A DNA stretch of 64,000 nucleotides from an uncultured Christensenella sp. (GTDB taxonomy: Bacteria > Bacillota > Clostridia > Christensenellales > Borkfalkiaceae): assembly GCA_910577375.1 (NCBI GenBank), contig CAJTLT010000002.1, positions 247,419 to 311,418 of the forward strand, written 5' to 3'. The notes beneath the pieces are model-generated. The model was not told where the DNA came from. It was given only the letters and a program-made list of their open reading frames with translations, and made no database searches. The first letter of the stretch is position 1, and every line of letters starts with the position of its first letter. A program made the translations under genes and the position numbers. Below, piece by piece: positions 34,651 to 42,348 of this stretch.

Positions 34651-34674
34651 TACGGTTTTCATAAACAAACCGTA
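34651..34674. promoter_or_regulatory. Inverted repeat in kdgK leader, putative operator
   Basis: TACGGTTT-N8-AAACCGTA, perfect arms, about 14-37 nt downstream of the predicted kdgK transcription start, where a repressor would block transcription. Confidence 0.5.
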
Positions 34675-34694
34675 TACTTTGCTTATATAACATT

Positions 34695-34723
34695 ATTATA
34701 ATAATGCAACCGCCCGCAATCAA
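34695..34723 (-). promoter_or_regulatory. Promoter of kdgK-uronate operon
   Basis: Minus-strand TTGATT (34718-34723), a 17-nt spacer and TATAAT (34695-34700). The -10 lies in a 16-bp palindrome (34691-34706). The leader is about 130 nt. Confidence 0.7.
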
Positions 34724-34773
34724 TACACAAAACGGATATATTTATATATTTTCAAGACACGTTCAAAACCGAA

Positions 34774-34805
34774 AATTCCCGCCGCGAAAAACCGCGGCGG
34801 GAATT
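34774..34805 (-). terminator. Terminator after small membrane gene
   Basis: A 13-bp perfect stem (AATTCCCGCCGCG and complement) is followed by TTTTC on the minus strand. Confidence 0.75.
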
Positions 34806-34830
34806 AAAAAACCGTAAAACCGAATGTGCG

Positions 34831-35082
34831 CTATCCGTCTATTTTTACAAGCACTTCGTCCTCGTTTTTAACGGGTATAAGCGCATAAATCAGATTGCCC
34901 AAACCCAGCGTCCACCAAAAAGTCAAAAGCGCAACAAGCCCGTGCTTGGTATGCTGCCCCTTTTTAACCAAAAGGGCGTTATCCTCCCCGCGCGATTTCA
35001 CAACATATCCCGTCGTAACGAAATCGTCCACAATCTGCTCGAATTCCTTTCTCGTCGCACATCTTCTTATGCGGTTTGCCAT
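34831..35082 (-). CDS. Small membrane protein (unknown)
   Basis: An 83-residue protein: the first 45 residues look soluble (RRCATRKEFEQIVDDFVTTGYVVKSRGEDNALLVKKG), then one or two short hydrophobic stretches (HGLVALLTFWWTLGLGNLIYALIPV). Similar short proteins occur in Firmicutes, but I know no function. CGGAGGAA precedes the ATG. It is divergent from an XRE regulator across two operator-like sites, so it is probably that regulator's target. Confidence 0.75.
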   Translation of the reverse strand: MANRIRRCATRKEFEQIVDDFVTTGYVVKSRGEDNALLVKKGQHTKHGLVALLTFWWTLGLGNLIYALIPVKNEDEVLVKIDG

Positions 35083-35103
35083 AATTTATTCCTCCGTTTT
35101 TTA

Positions 35104-35190
35104 TCTTTTTGCACCTATATAGGTGCAAAAAGATTATATCATTGCATTTATAATAAAGTCAACACTTTTGCACCCATTTAAGAGCAAAAG
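35104..35190. promoter_or_regulatory. Divergent control region with two operator dyads
   Basis: A perfect 30-bp palindrome (35104-35133, half-site TTTTTGCACC) overlaps the end of the minus -10 and the predicted start. A weaker dyad CTTTTGC...GCAAAAG is at 35165-35190. The minus promoter is TTGACT (35157-35162)-N18-TATAAT (35133-35138); a plus -10 TATAAT is at 35149-35154. Confidence 0.7.
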
Positions 35191-35201
35191 CCGATACCGA
35201 A

Positions 35202-35435
35202 ATGAATCTCGAAATAGAAAAGAACATAGGTCAGAACATAAAAACGCTTAGGGAACGCGCAAAAATCACCCAGGACTGTCTCGCCGCAAAATTACAGCTT
35301 TGCGGGTGCGACATAACAAGAAGCGCCGTCGCAAAAATAGAAGTGGGTCAACGCCACCTCTATCCCGACGAAATTTTACACATCAAAGAAATTCTCAACG
35401 CCTCGTTCGACGAAATTTTTTACGGAATACGATAA
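35202..35435 (+). CDS. XRE-family regulator
   Basis: A 77-residue helix-turn-helix protein (IGQNIKTLRERAKITQDCLAAKLQLCGCDITRSAVAKIEVGQRHLYPDEILHIKEIL). The unusual extra residues between the HTH helices (QLCGCDITRSAVAK) place it in a Firmicute subgroup. There is no clear ribosome-binding site before the ATG. It likely binds the two dyads upstream and controls itself and the divergent small membrane gene. Confidence 0.88.
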   Translation: MNLEIEKNIGQNIKTLRERAKITQDCLAAKLQLCGCDITRSAVAKIEVGQRHLYPDEILHIKEILNASFDEIFYGIR

Positions 35436-35437
35436 GC

Positions 35438-35470
35438 AAAAAAGCGGCTGAAAAATTCAGCCGCTTTTTT
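35438..35470 (+). terminator. Terminator after XRE gene
   Basis: AAGCGGCTGAA pairs with TTCAGCCGCTT and is followed by T6. The next 218 nt up to kduD hold nothing I recognise. Confidence 0.9.
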
Positions 35471-35688
35471 TATTGTTCAAAATCTTTCAATACCGCCCGC
35501 ATGCCAAATGCCAACGTATAAACCGTACGCACGGCAGCACTGCATGCCGCATATATAACGACATAAAACCGTCAGCTCGGCAAAAAAATGCCAAGCAATC
35601 CATATACACTAACAGCCAGCCGCTCCGATAATCAAAATGCACGGCAACGCCGCAAACACGCACACTAACAAACAAGCAAAGGCGCAAT

Positions 35689-36441
35689 TTATCTTCCCAG
35701 CCAGCCGCCGTCAACCGCCAAAGTAAACCCGTTAACGTAATCTGAAGCCGCCGAAGCAAGGAACACCGCCGCCCCCTCCAAATCTTCGGGCACGCCCCAA
35801 CGTTCCGCGGGTATACGCGCCAAAATATCCGCGTTCCTTTCGCCGTCCTTTCTCAGCTGTTCCGTGTTTTTCGTCGCCATATATCCGGGCGCAATCGCGT
35901 TCACGTTTATTCCGTATTTAGCCCACTCGTTGCAAAGGCTCATTGTAATGCCTTTAACCGCCGACTTCGAAGCCGTATAAGAAGGAACGCGTATACCTCC
36001 CTGATACGAAAGCATAGAGGCGATATTTATTATCTTTCCGCCGCCGCCTTGCTCGATAAATTTCTTTGCCGCCGCTTGGGAAAGAAAAAACACGGTTTTT
36101 AAATTCACGTTCAAAACGGCGTCCCATTCCTCTTCGGTAAAATCGATGCTGTCGTTGCGCTTTATAATTCCCGCGTTGTTAACAAGAATATCCGCCCGCC
36201 CGAATTTTTCAACCGTCTTTTCGATTATTTGATTAACGCAGTCCAAAGAGCCCAAATCCGCGATTATATTATAAAAGTTTTTCCCGCACATCTTGGCAGT
36301 TTCATCGCTCGGTCTGCGGGAAACCCCCGCAACCTTCGCGCCCGCCTCAACAAAAGCGCGGCATATTCCCTGCCCTAATCCCGTATTGCTGCCCGTCACA
36401 ACGGCGACTTTGCCGTCAAGCCTGAATTTGTCAAGTATCAT
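35689..36441 (-). CDS. kduD: 2-deoxy-D-gluconate 3-dehydrogenase
   Basis: A 250-residue short-chain dehydrogenase reducing 2,5-diketo-3-deoxygluconate to KDG. The cofactor motif is VVTGSNTGLGQGICRAF, NNAGI follows, and the catalytic Tyr-Lys is in PSYTASKSAVKGIT. Context with kduI and GH105 supports KduD among the many SDR enzymes. GAGGGG precedes the ATG. It ends the operon with GH43 and MATE genes. Confidence 0.92.
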   Translation of the reverse strand: MILDKFRLDGKVAVVTGSNTGLGQGICRAFVEAGAKVAGVSRRPSDETAKMCGKNFYNIIADLGSLDCVNQIIEKTVEKFGRADILVNNAGIIKRNDSIDFTEEEWDAVLNVNLKTVFFLSQAAAKKFIEQGGGGKIINIASMLSYQGGIRVPSYTASKSAVKGITMSLCNEWAKYGINVNAIAPGYMATKNTEQLRKDGERNADILARIPAERWGVPEDLEGAAVFLASAASDYVNGFTLAVDGGWLGR

Positions 36442-36504
36442 TTTTACCCCTCATCCCTTTTATTTTATAATTTCTTATTTTTCAGAAACAACGTCAAAAA
36501 TTTT

Positions 36505-38145
36505 TCAATTAACGTCGCCGCCGTTACCGCCTTCCGTATGCTCGGATTGTTCGGTTTCTTCTTCCGCATTTTCTGCGATATCCTCGGAAACCGCGCCATA
36601 TTCCGCGGTCAACGGAATATTTCCGCTCTCTTCCGCGCCGTCCGCAACGGCCGCCTCGCCGCATGTCTGCAAACAAACGCCTTCACCCGCCGGCGCCATG
36701 ATAAGCCCCGCAGATTTTTTCCACTTGCCGGAAAGAACTCTCCCCCCGAAAAACGCGCTCCTTACAATCCAGTCGGAAACCATTCCTATCCAAAGCCCGA
36801 TTGCGCCCAGCCGCGCGCCCGCCCAGTCGCAGGTAAGTATATAACACAGTCCCACGCGCATAAGCACCATTGAAACAACCGCCACAACCATAACGTATTT
36901 CACGTCGGAGCTTGCCTTCAGAACCGCGGGCATACCGAAAGACAAAGGATAAGTAAAAAACTGGAAAGATAGGCATATAATAAGGCAATTCCAAGCAACC
37001 GCCCGCGCCTCTTCCGAAATGTTGTAAGAATTCAATAAAAACGGTGCAACGCCGAAAGTCGCCGCAACGCATACCCCGTTGCAAACGTAAGATATCAACA
37101 GCATCTTTTTTATATAATATTTTATCTGCCCGATATCCCCCGCGCCAACGGCTTGCCCTATAACGGTAAGCACGGCGGTGTTTATCCCGCTGCCGACCAT
37201 AGAGCTTATCGTGTTCACATTGTACGCAACCGAATTTGCCGAAGCCTGAAAATTGGTATAAATCTCCGTTCCGTCCGCGTTCACGCCAACAAAAACGTTG
37301 TATATTTCCGCCTGTATAAACACCAGAACAAGTATTTTGCCAAGCTGGAAAAAGCAATTCTCAATCCCGCTCGGCACGCCGAGTTTAAGTATTTTTTTAA
37401 GCTGCCCTCCGTCGAAACGGAATTTCTCAAAAATCCTTATCCGCACAACGTTCGTTTTTCTCGTCATAAGGAACAAAGTAAAACAAGCGGGGAACACCCT
37501 CGCAAGCAAAGTTCCAAGCCCCACGCCCGCAATGCCGAGCTTCAGCGCAAATATAAACAACGCGTTGAACCCGATATTAAGGAAAAAGCTTATAATGCCC
37601 GAAAGCATTGTGTTCATGCTCTTTCTCTGCGCCCTTAAAAGCGCCGCGCACGAATTGAACACCGCAAGAAAGGGAAACGAACAAGCCGTAATATAAAAAT
37701 AAGTCACGGCGTAACCGTGCGTATGGCTGTCCAGATTCCCGAAAAACAGCGAAATTATATAAGGATTAAGCCCGAGGCACAGTGCGGAAATCCCCAAAGC
37801 CGAAAGCAGCATAATAACGACAAGCTGTTTCGCGCTCCTGTTCGCGTCGTCCGTGCGCCCCGCCCCGAGGTGCTGTGAGGTTATAACCGCTCCCCCCACG
37901 CCGAACGCGGCAAAAAGCTGTATCAGCAAACTCGAAATCTGGTCAACGTCGGTAATCGCCGTAACAAAATGGTCGCCCGCGTTCGGGTCAACCGCCAAAA
38001 ACGCTTCGCTCGCCGCGTGCGTAACCATTATGCCGTCTATGAACCCCATAGACATAGAAAGCGCCGATTCTATAACAATCGGAACGATAAGGTAAAATAA
38101 CGCCTTATTTGTAAATAAACCGTATTTGCTTTTCGTTCTCGTCAT
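36505..38145 (-). CDS. MATE-family efflux transporter
   Basis: A 546-residue transporter with twelve membrane helices in the two-bundle MATE arrangement. It starts TNKALFYLIVPIVIESALSMSMGFIDGIMVTHAASEAFLAV and has FGVGGAVITSQHLGAGRTDDANRSAKQ, and the family's second-half repeat VGSGINTAVLTVIGQAVGAGDIGQIK. An acidic, likely disordered tail of about 60 residues is added (GAEESGNIPLTAEYGAVSEDIAENAEEETEQ...). MATE proteins export cationic or aromatic compounds by Na+ or H+ antiport. Its link with pectin genes may be only positional. GGGAGAG precedes the ATG. Confidence 0.93.
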   Translation of the reverse strand: MTRTKSKYGLFTNKALFYLIVPIVIESALSMSMGFIDGIMVTHAASEAFLAVDPNAGDHFVTAITDVDQISSLLIQLFAAFGVGGAVITSQHLGAGRTDDANRSAKQLVVIMLLSALGISALCLGLNPYIISLFFGNLDSHTHGYAVTYFYITACSFPFLAVFNSCAALLRAQRKSMNTMLSGIISFFLNIGFNALFIFALKLGIAGVGLGTLLARVFPACFTLFLMTRKTNVVRIRIFEKFRFDGGQLKKILKLGVPSGIENCFFQLGKILVLVFIQAEIYNVFVGVNADGTEIYTNFQASANSVAYNVNTISSMVGSGINTAVLTVIGQAVGAGDIGQIKYYIKKMLLISYVCNGVCVAATFGVAPFLLNSYNISEEARAVAWNCLIICLSFQFFTYPLSFGMPAVLKASSDVKYVMVVAVVSMVLMRVGLCYILTCDWAGARLGAIGLWIGMVSDWIVRSAFFGGRVLSGKWKKSAGLIMAPAGEGVCLQTCGEAAVADGAEESGNIPLTAEYGAVSEDIAENAEEETEQSEHTEGGNGGDVN

Positions 38146-38179
38146 CCCATCTCTCCCTTATCATACATTCATTATATAA

Positions 38180-39688
38180 CTATCCGTCCGCCTTTACTCT
38201 GTTGTCCGTGCATACAACGCGGAAATATTTAAACGTCGCAAATCCGCGGCTTTCGCTCTCCGCTCTTGCGTAAATCCCTGCTTTCGCGCCCGTCCATACG
38301 CCGCCGCTCGCATAAAATTTGTGCGTAAACGCGCTCCCTCCGAACGTAAACTTAAAGGCCAGCGCGTCGGGCTTTTCATGCTTTGCAGAAAGCTGAAAAG
38401 TCACATAATCCTCTGCGTAAGGCTGGCTCTTAGCCAAAGTTTCGTCATCTTTGCTCCCGATTTCTCCCTTGCGTATCTCCAGAAAATTCTGTCCGTTTCT
38501 GCGCACAACGCAAATATAAGCGTATTCTTTGCCGAAAACGACAAACCCCGCCTCGTCGCCGTCGTTCAAAAGGTTGAGCTTGCACTTCGCCTTTATCGAA
38601 AAATTACGGTAATATATCTTTTGCAGAAAAAACTGCGGCAAATCAGAAAGACTTCCGCCTCCGTAGTATGCGCAATTCAGCCTCAAACCGTTCTTAAAGG
38701 AAAACCATTCCCCGCGGGTATTCGCGGGCGTCTGCCACAAAAAAGAAAGCTTTCCGCCGTCGAACTCGTCGGAAGGGTTTATCACATATCCTGTTTTTAT
38801 CTCCGCGGGATATTTTCCTCCCGCAACGGGCGTTCCCGCCAAGCCGTCTTTATCGTGCTTTCCGCAGATAATCCAGCCGTCAACCCACTCCGCGGGCTGT
38901 AAATGTATAATCCGCCCGTACGCGCCAAACTGCTGAAAGTGCATAAAAGCCCACTTTTCGCCGCTGTCGTCCAAATCGATAAGCGCGCCCTGGTGCGGAC
39001 CGTTCACGTCGCTGTCGCCTTGCGCAAGAATTACCTTGCACTCATAGCCGCCGTAAATATTTTCCGAACGCAGCGCAACCTGCCAGCCGGATTTAACCCC
39101 TCCGGCGGGCGCAAGGATATAAAAATACTTTCCTCTTTTATAAAACTTCGGTCCTTCGATTCTCGGCGCGATATCCTTTCCGTCGAAAACCGTTTTATAT
39201 TCCGTCGCGGGCGTTTTCAGTTCTTCGTCCGTTTCAAAAACCGCGATTCTGGAATTAAACCCTATGCGGCTCTTAACAAACGCAAAAGCAACGTAACATT
39301 TTCCGTCTTCCCAAATCGGGCAGGGGTCCTCATAACCCGCGCCGACCAGAAGCGGGCGCAAAAGCGACCACTTTCCGTAAATATCATCCGTTTCCGCAAC
39401 GTAAATGCCCTCGTCGGGGAAAGGTATAAGGCAATAAAATTTTCCGCCGTGATATCTCAGGGAAGGAGCCCACGCCCCCTCGCCGTGCCGCACTTTATCG
39501 AATTTCTCAAACGGCAGCCCGCTTAAAACATAATTTATTATTTCCCACTCAACAAGATTTTTGGAATGAAGAACGGGAACCGCGGGCGAATAATTGAAAC
39601 TCGAAGAAACCATATAAAAATCTTCTCCCACCCTTATCACGTCGGGGTCGGGGAAATCTCCGCAGATTACGGGGTTTTTATATTCCAT
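38180..39688 (-). CDS. GH43-family glycosidase
   Basis: A 502-residue glycoside hydrolase family 43 enzyme. The five-bladed propeller has the catalytic base in DFPDPDVIRVGEDFYM, the pKa-modulating Asp in YEDPCPIWEDGK and the acid Glu in IAPRIEGPKFYKRGKYFYI. A C-terminal beta-sandwich (from about residue 310, SDEFDGGKLSFLWQTPANTRGEWFSF) is the GH43 C2 domain of beta-xylosidase/arabinofuranosidase types. There is no signal peptide. In this locus it may trim arabinose or xylose side chains from pectin fragments. Confidence 0.92.
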   Translation of the reverse strand: MEYKNPVICGDFPDPDVIRVGEDFYMVSSSFNYSPAVPVLHSKNLVEWEIINYVLSGLPFEKFDKVRHGEGAWAPSLRYHGGKFYCLIPFPDEGIYVAETDDIYGKWSLLRPLLVGAGYEDPCPIWEDGKCYVAFAFVKSRIGFNSRIAVFETDEELKTPATEYKTVFDGKDIAPRIEGPKFYKRGKYFYILAPAGGVKSGWQVALRSENIYGGYECKVILAQGDSDVNGPHQGALIDLDDSGEKWAFMHFQQFGAYGRIIHLQPAEWVDGWIICGKHDKDGLAGTPVAGGKYPAEIKTGYVINPSDEFDGGKLSFLWQTPANTRGEWFSFKNGLRLNCAYYGGGSLSDLPQFFLQKIYYRNFSIKAKCKLNLLNDGDEAGFVVFGKEYAYICVVRRNGQNFLEIRKGEIGSKDDETLAKSQPYAEDYVTFQLSAKHEKPDALAFKFTFGGSAFTHKFYASGGVWTGAKAGIYARAESESRGFATFKYFRVVCTDNRVKADG

Positions 39689-39701
39689 AATTCTCCACGC
39701 T

Positions 39702-40922
39702 TTATTTCTTTTTAACGGCGTTTCCGCCCGTCAGAAGTATCATTTTTGCCGCCTCTATGGAATAGCCGTCCGCAATAACTTTCAGCTTTTTATCGAGAGT
39801 GCCGCGCGCCAGAACTTTTATAAACGTAGTTTTCTTGGGGAAGTCGGGCACGCGGTTTTTAATTTCTTCCAAAGTAACCGTTTCCCCGTCCTCGAAATAT
39901 TTGCTCAAAGTGTCTATGTTTATAATGCCTGATTTCGTTTTGTCGGAGGTCTCGTCCGCCTCTTCGATAAGCGCAACCGCAATCTCGTCCTGCAAAAGCT
40001 CGTTAACCTCGCTTGCCGCCACCTGGGAGCGGGGCTTGAACACGTCGCCGCTCTTCGCGTCCTCTTCCGTTAAAACCTTAACAAGCTTTCTTTCGATAAG
40101 CGGTTCTATCTTTTCATAGGGATATTCCTTTCCCCATTGCCTGTTTTCATAATTTTCAAGCTTTTCGAGCCCGTTCGCCTGCATAACCGTCGCTATAAGC
40201 TCTTTGCAATAATTGAGCCGTCTGTCGTTTTTTATGCGGTACAACAGCGGAGTTTTCTCATAAGCCACAACTTCCGTCATATCGTCTATAATATATTTTG
40301 TATCCGCATAAACCTTGGGGTCGAGCGCAAGAAAAAGGCTCAGGTTCTTCCCCCTAACCGCCAACTTTGCAAGCATCGCGCGCCCCGCGTTAAAAGCTTC
40401 ATAACGCCAGCTTATGCGCGCCTTTACTCCTTTATAAGAAAGTATCTCGTTTTTGATTTCCGTATAATAATCCTTTACGCCGTCCGCAGACTGTATAAGC
40501 TTTGCCGTAAAGCTTTTATTATATTTTATAATTATGTAGCGTATGCGTTCGCCGTCGCGCGCAACCGTGCGTATAGGCGCCTCGTCCTCTTCGTTGTCGT
40601 CGTCTTTGTCGTCCGGCTCGTCCTCTTCCTCTTTCGTTTCGGGTTCGGTTTTTAAATTTTTCTCCTCTTCCTCCGCGGGTTCGGCTTTTTCGGCAATTTC
40701 TGGCATTTCTTCGCAAACCTCTTCCCCGTTTTCCGTTTCGTCCGTAACGGTCAGCTCTTCAACGGCTGTTTCCGTGTTCGCGGGCTTGTCCGCGCGTTTC
40801 TTTTTTATTAAAATAAAACACACCGCCGCCAACGCGCAAGAGGCAACCGCAGCGGCGGCTAAAATAATTCCCAAAACCGCAGGGCTGACCGCGGCAATCA
40901 CAGCAAGTATATTTTCGTCCAT
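39702..40922 (-). CDS. Membrane-anchored acidic protein (unknown)
   Basis: A 406-residue protein with one N-terminal membrane segment (AVSPAVLGIILAAAAVASCALAAVCFILI), a disordered acidic stretch (residues 35-120, rich in Glu and Asp), and a folded part with two similar regions (IRYIIIKYNKSFTAKLIQSADGVKDYYTEIKNEILSYKGVKARISWRYEAFNAGRAMLAKLAVRGKNLSLFLALDPK). This layout is common in Clostridia and unnamed to me. The ATG at 40922 follows GGAAGG. It heads the GH43-MATE-kduD unit, although its product may be unrelated. Confidence 0.75.
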   Translation of the reverse strand: MDENILAVIAAVSPAVLGIILAAAAVASCALAAVCFILIKKKRADKPANTETAVEELTVTDETENGEEVCEEMPEIAEKAEPAEEEEKNLKTEPETKEEEDEPDDKDDDNEEDEAPIRTVARDGERIRYIIIKYNKSFTAKLIQSADGVKDYYTEIKNEILSYKGVKARISWRYEAFNAGRAMLAKLAVRGKNLSLFLALDPKVYADTKYIIDDMTEVVAYEKTPLLYRIKNDRRLNYCKELIATVMQANGLEKLENYENRQWGKEYPYEKIEPLIERKLVKVLTEEDAKSGDVFKPRSQVAASEVNELLQDEIAVALIEEADETSDKTKSGIINIDTLSKYFEDGETVTLEEIKNRVPDFPKKTTFIKVLARGTLDKKLKVIADGYSIEAAKMILLTGGNAVKKK

Positions 40923-40960
40923 TTTATTCACCTTCCTTGTTTCTTCTTAAATACGCCCCC

Positions 40961-40989
40961 ATTATACTACTTTAATTCGGGGAATACAA
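40961..40989 (-). promoter_or_regulatory. Promoter of acidic protein-GH43-MATE-kduD unit
   Basis: Minus-strand TTGTAT (40984-40989), a 17-nt spacer and TATAAT (40961-40966). Confidence 0.75.
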
Positions 40990-41112
40990 CGGAAACCCGC
41001 AAATTTCACAAAAAATAAAAATCTACTGATTGCGCCCCTTCACTCCCTCCGTCACAAAACCCCAAAACCCGCAAGCAACAAAACCAAGCAAAATAAAAAA
41101 GAACAAAGTAAA

Positions 41113-41275
41113 GGGCGTCCCTCTCGCACAGGAACGCCCCGAAACAATGCAACGGCGTGGCCGCATATTTCGGCTGCGCGCATAACCTCCACACGGGTTA
41201 ACTCCGGCCGCGCAAGCGTTTTTCACGCCGTGCCGATTTATACCGTTGTCCTCTGCGCGCAAGCCCATTTTTTTA
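41113..41275 (-). ncRNA. Candidate structured RNA with terminator
   Basis: A GC-rich island in AT-rich surroundings. On the minus strand ACGGCGTG can pair with CACGCCGT, enclosing TGCGCG/CGCGCA and a GCGTGAAAAACGC hairpin. It ends in a terminator-like stem (41113-41139) followed by a broken T-rich run (TTTACTTTGTTCTTTTTT). ORFs here run through that terminator and lack good starts. This fills the gap of about 500 nt between 40922 and 41438. The strand and existence of the RNA are inferred. Confidence 0.35.
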
Positions 41276-41348
41276 CCGGATTTCTTCTTCTTTCGGAATT
41301 TTACGCGCTAAAATTAAAATATTATTAAAAATAACCCAAATCAGTTGG

Positions 41349-41421
41349 TATTTGTGGGGTATTAAATGTTGCTTTTTGTTGGTTTTTGTGGTAATATGTA
41401 GAAAAATGTTACTTTTTGTGG
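41349..41421 (+). promoter_or_regulatory. TTTTTGTKG box array upstream of regulator
   Basis: Boxes at 41349-41357 (weak), 41373-41382, 41383-41391 and 41413-41421. Two longer copies of ATGTTRCTTTTTGT are exactly 40 bp apart (41366 and 41406). AATATGTAGA (41393-41402) recurs at the kinase promoter and may be the core promoter. Confidence 0.6.
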
Positions 41422-41437
41422 ATTATTGTTTAATACG

Positions 41438-42223
41438 ATGGATAAAAAATTAGAAATACTCCTCGTGGAAGACGACCCGTTCGACCGCGAGAATATGCTA
41501 AAAGAAATCGAAAGCAATTCCCTTGATTTCGACCTCATAGGCTCTACCGATAGTTCCGCCGAAGCAATCCAGATTGTCCGCAATACCCGTCCCGACGCAG
41601 TCATTTTAGACCTCGAATTACATCAGGGTCAGGGCGACGGGCTCGAGTTCCTTCAACAGCTCAAATCGGTCGGTGGATTGTACCGGCCTTTTGTTTTGGT
41701 CACCACCAACAACATAAGCGCCGTCACGCATAACCTCGCCCGCGAGCTCGGCGCCGACTTTATTATGACGAAAAGTCAGGCGGGCTATTCCCCCAAAGCC
41801 GTTCTCGATTTCCTTTTAATCACAAAATCCGTTATCTCGGGCGGCTTGCCCGAACAGCCAGAAAAGGTCAAAACCCCCGCTCAGGCGCAAACCGTCAAAC
41901 AATACAAACGCGCCATCTGCAACGAGTTAAACCTCGTCGGTCTCAGCCCCAAAGCTGTCGGATACAAATATCTCGTCGATTCCATAATCGCTGTTATGGA
42001 AGGCCCAGTCCCTCACCTTTGCAACGTCATCGGCAACAAATACGGCAAGTCCGAACACAGTGTCGAGCGCGCTATGCAAAACTGTATTGCCCGTGCCTGG
42101 AACGCGATGGACGTAAAAGAACTCGCCCGCCACTACACGGCTAAAATCGTTTCGGATAAGGGTATCCCCACCGTAACGGAATTCATATATTTTTACGCAC
42201 AAAAGGTCGCTAACAACTCTTGA
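41438..42223 (+). CDS. Response regulator with Spo0A-type DNA-binding domain
   Basis: A 261-residue two-component regulator. The receiver domain (residues 4-130) has the acidic pair VEDD, the phosphorylated Asp58 in VILDLEL, the switch Thr in VLVTTNN and the Lys in FIMTKS. The C-terminal 105 residues match the Spo0A output domain: ELNLVGLSPKAVGYKYLVDSI, IGNKYGKSEHSVERAMQNCIARAW and PTVTEFIYFYAQKV line up with [38 protein letters not shown] and PTNSEFIAMVADKL of Bacillus Spo0A. It is not Spo0A itself, since a dedicated kinase is adjacent. The ATG at 41438 has no ribosome-binding site. Confidence 0.9.
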   Translation: MDKKLEILLVEDDPFDRENMLKEIESNSLDFDLIGSTDSSAEAIQIVRNTRPDAVILDLELHQGQGDGLEFLQQLKSVGGLYRPFVLVTTNNISAVTHNLARELGADFIMTKSQAGYSPKAVLDFLLITKSVISGGLPEQPEKVKTPAQAQTVKQYKRAICNELNLVGLSPKAVGYKYLVDSIIAVMEGPVPHLCNVIGNKYGKSEHSVERAMQNCIARAWNAMDVKELARHYTAKIVSDKGIPTVTEFIYFYAQKVANNS

Positions 42224-42228
42224 TAAAG

Positions 42229-42265
42229 TTAAGCGGGTTGCGCAGCGCGCAACCCGCTTAATTTT
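42229..42265. terminator. Terminator after regulator
   Basis: A perfect 15-bp stem (42229-42243 with 42247-42261) is followed by TTTTTC on the plus strand. It also lies just beyond the antisense micro-ORF. Confidence 0.85.
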
Positions 42266-42275
42266 TCTTAGCTGA

Positions 42276-42323
42276 TTAGAATAACAACAACGTCAAAAAC
42301 CAGCTCCAAAACTGTCTAAACAT
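42276..42323 (-). CDS. 15-residue hydrophobic micropeptide (putative)
   Basis: On the strand opposite to the regulator and kinase genes, AAGGAGG (42331-42337) lies 7 nt before ATG and opens the frame MFRQFWSWFLTLLLF, then TAA. A TATAAT at 42355-42360 would start a transcript near 42348, giving a short normal leader. The peptide has one Arg near the start, a W-S-W motif and a Leu/Phe-rich end. It could be a secreted or membrane signal read by the neighbouring AgrC-like kinase, a small toxin, or a leader peptide. The ORF and site are seen; translation and role are inferred. Confidence 0.6.
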   Translation of the reverse strand: MFRQFWSWFLTLLLF

Positions 42324-42348
42324 ATGTACACCTCCTTTCTAAATAATC

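Noticed and set aside
34691..34706. CATTATTATAATAATG palindrome upstream of kdgK as an operator
   Set aside because: It contains the -10 TATAAT of a good promoter; A/T symmetry around a -10 is expected by chance, so I treat it as promoter sequence.
41023..41268. Minus-strand ORF of 81 codons with a hydrophobic C-terminus
   Set aside because: It runs straight through a terminator-like hairpin at 41113-41139, lacks a proper ribosome-binding site, and the Cys/Arg-rich first half looks like translated structured RNA. Kept only as a rival to the ncRNA idea.
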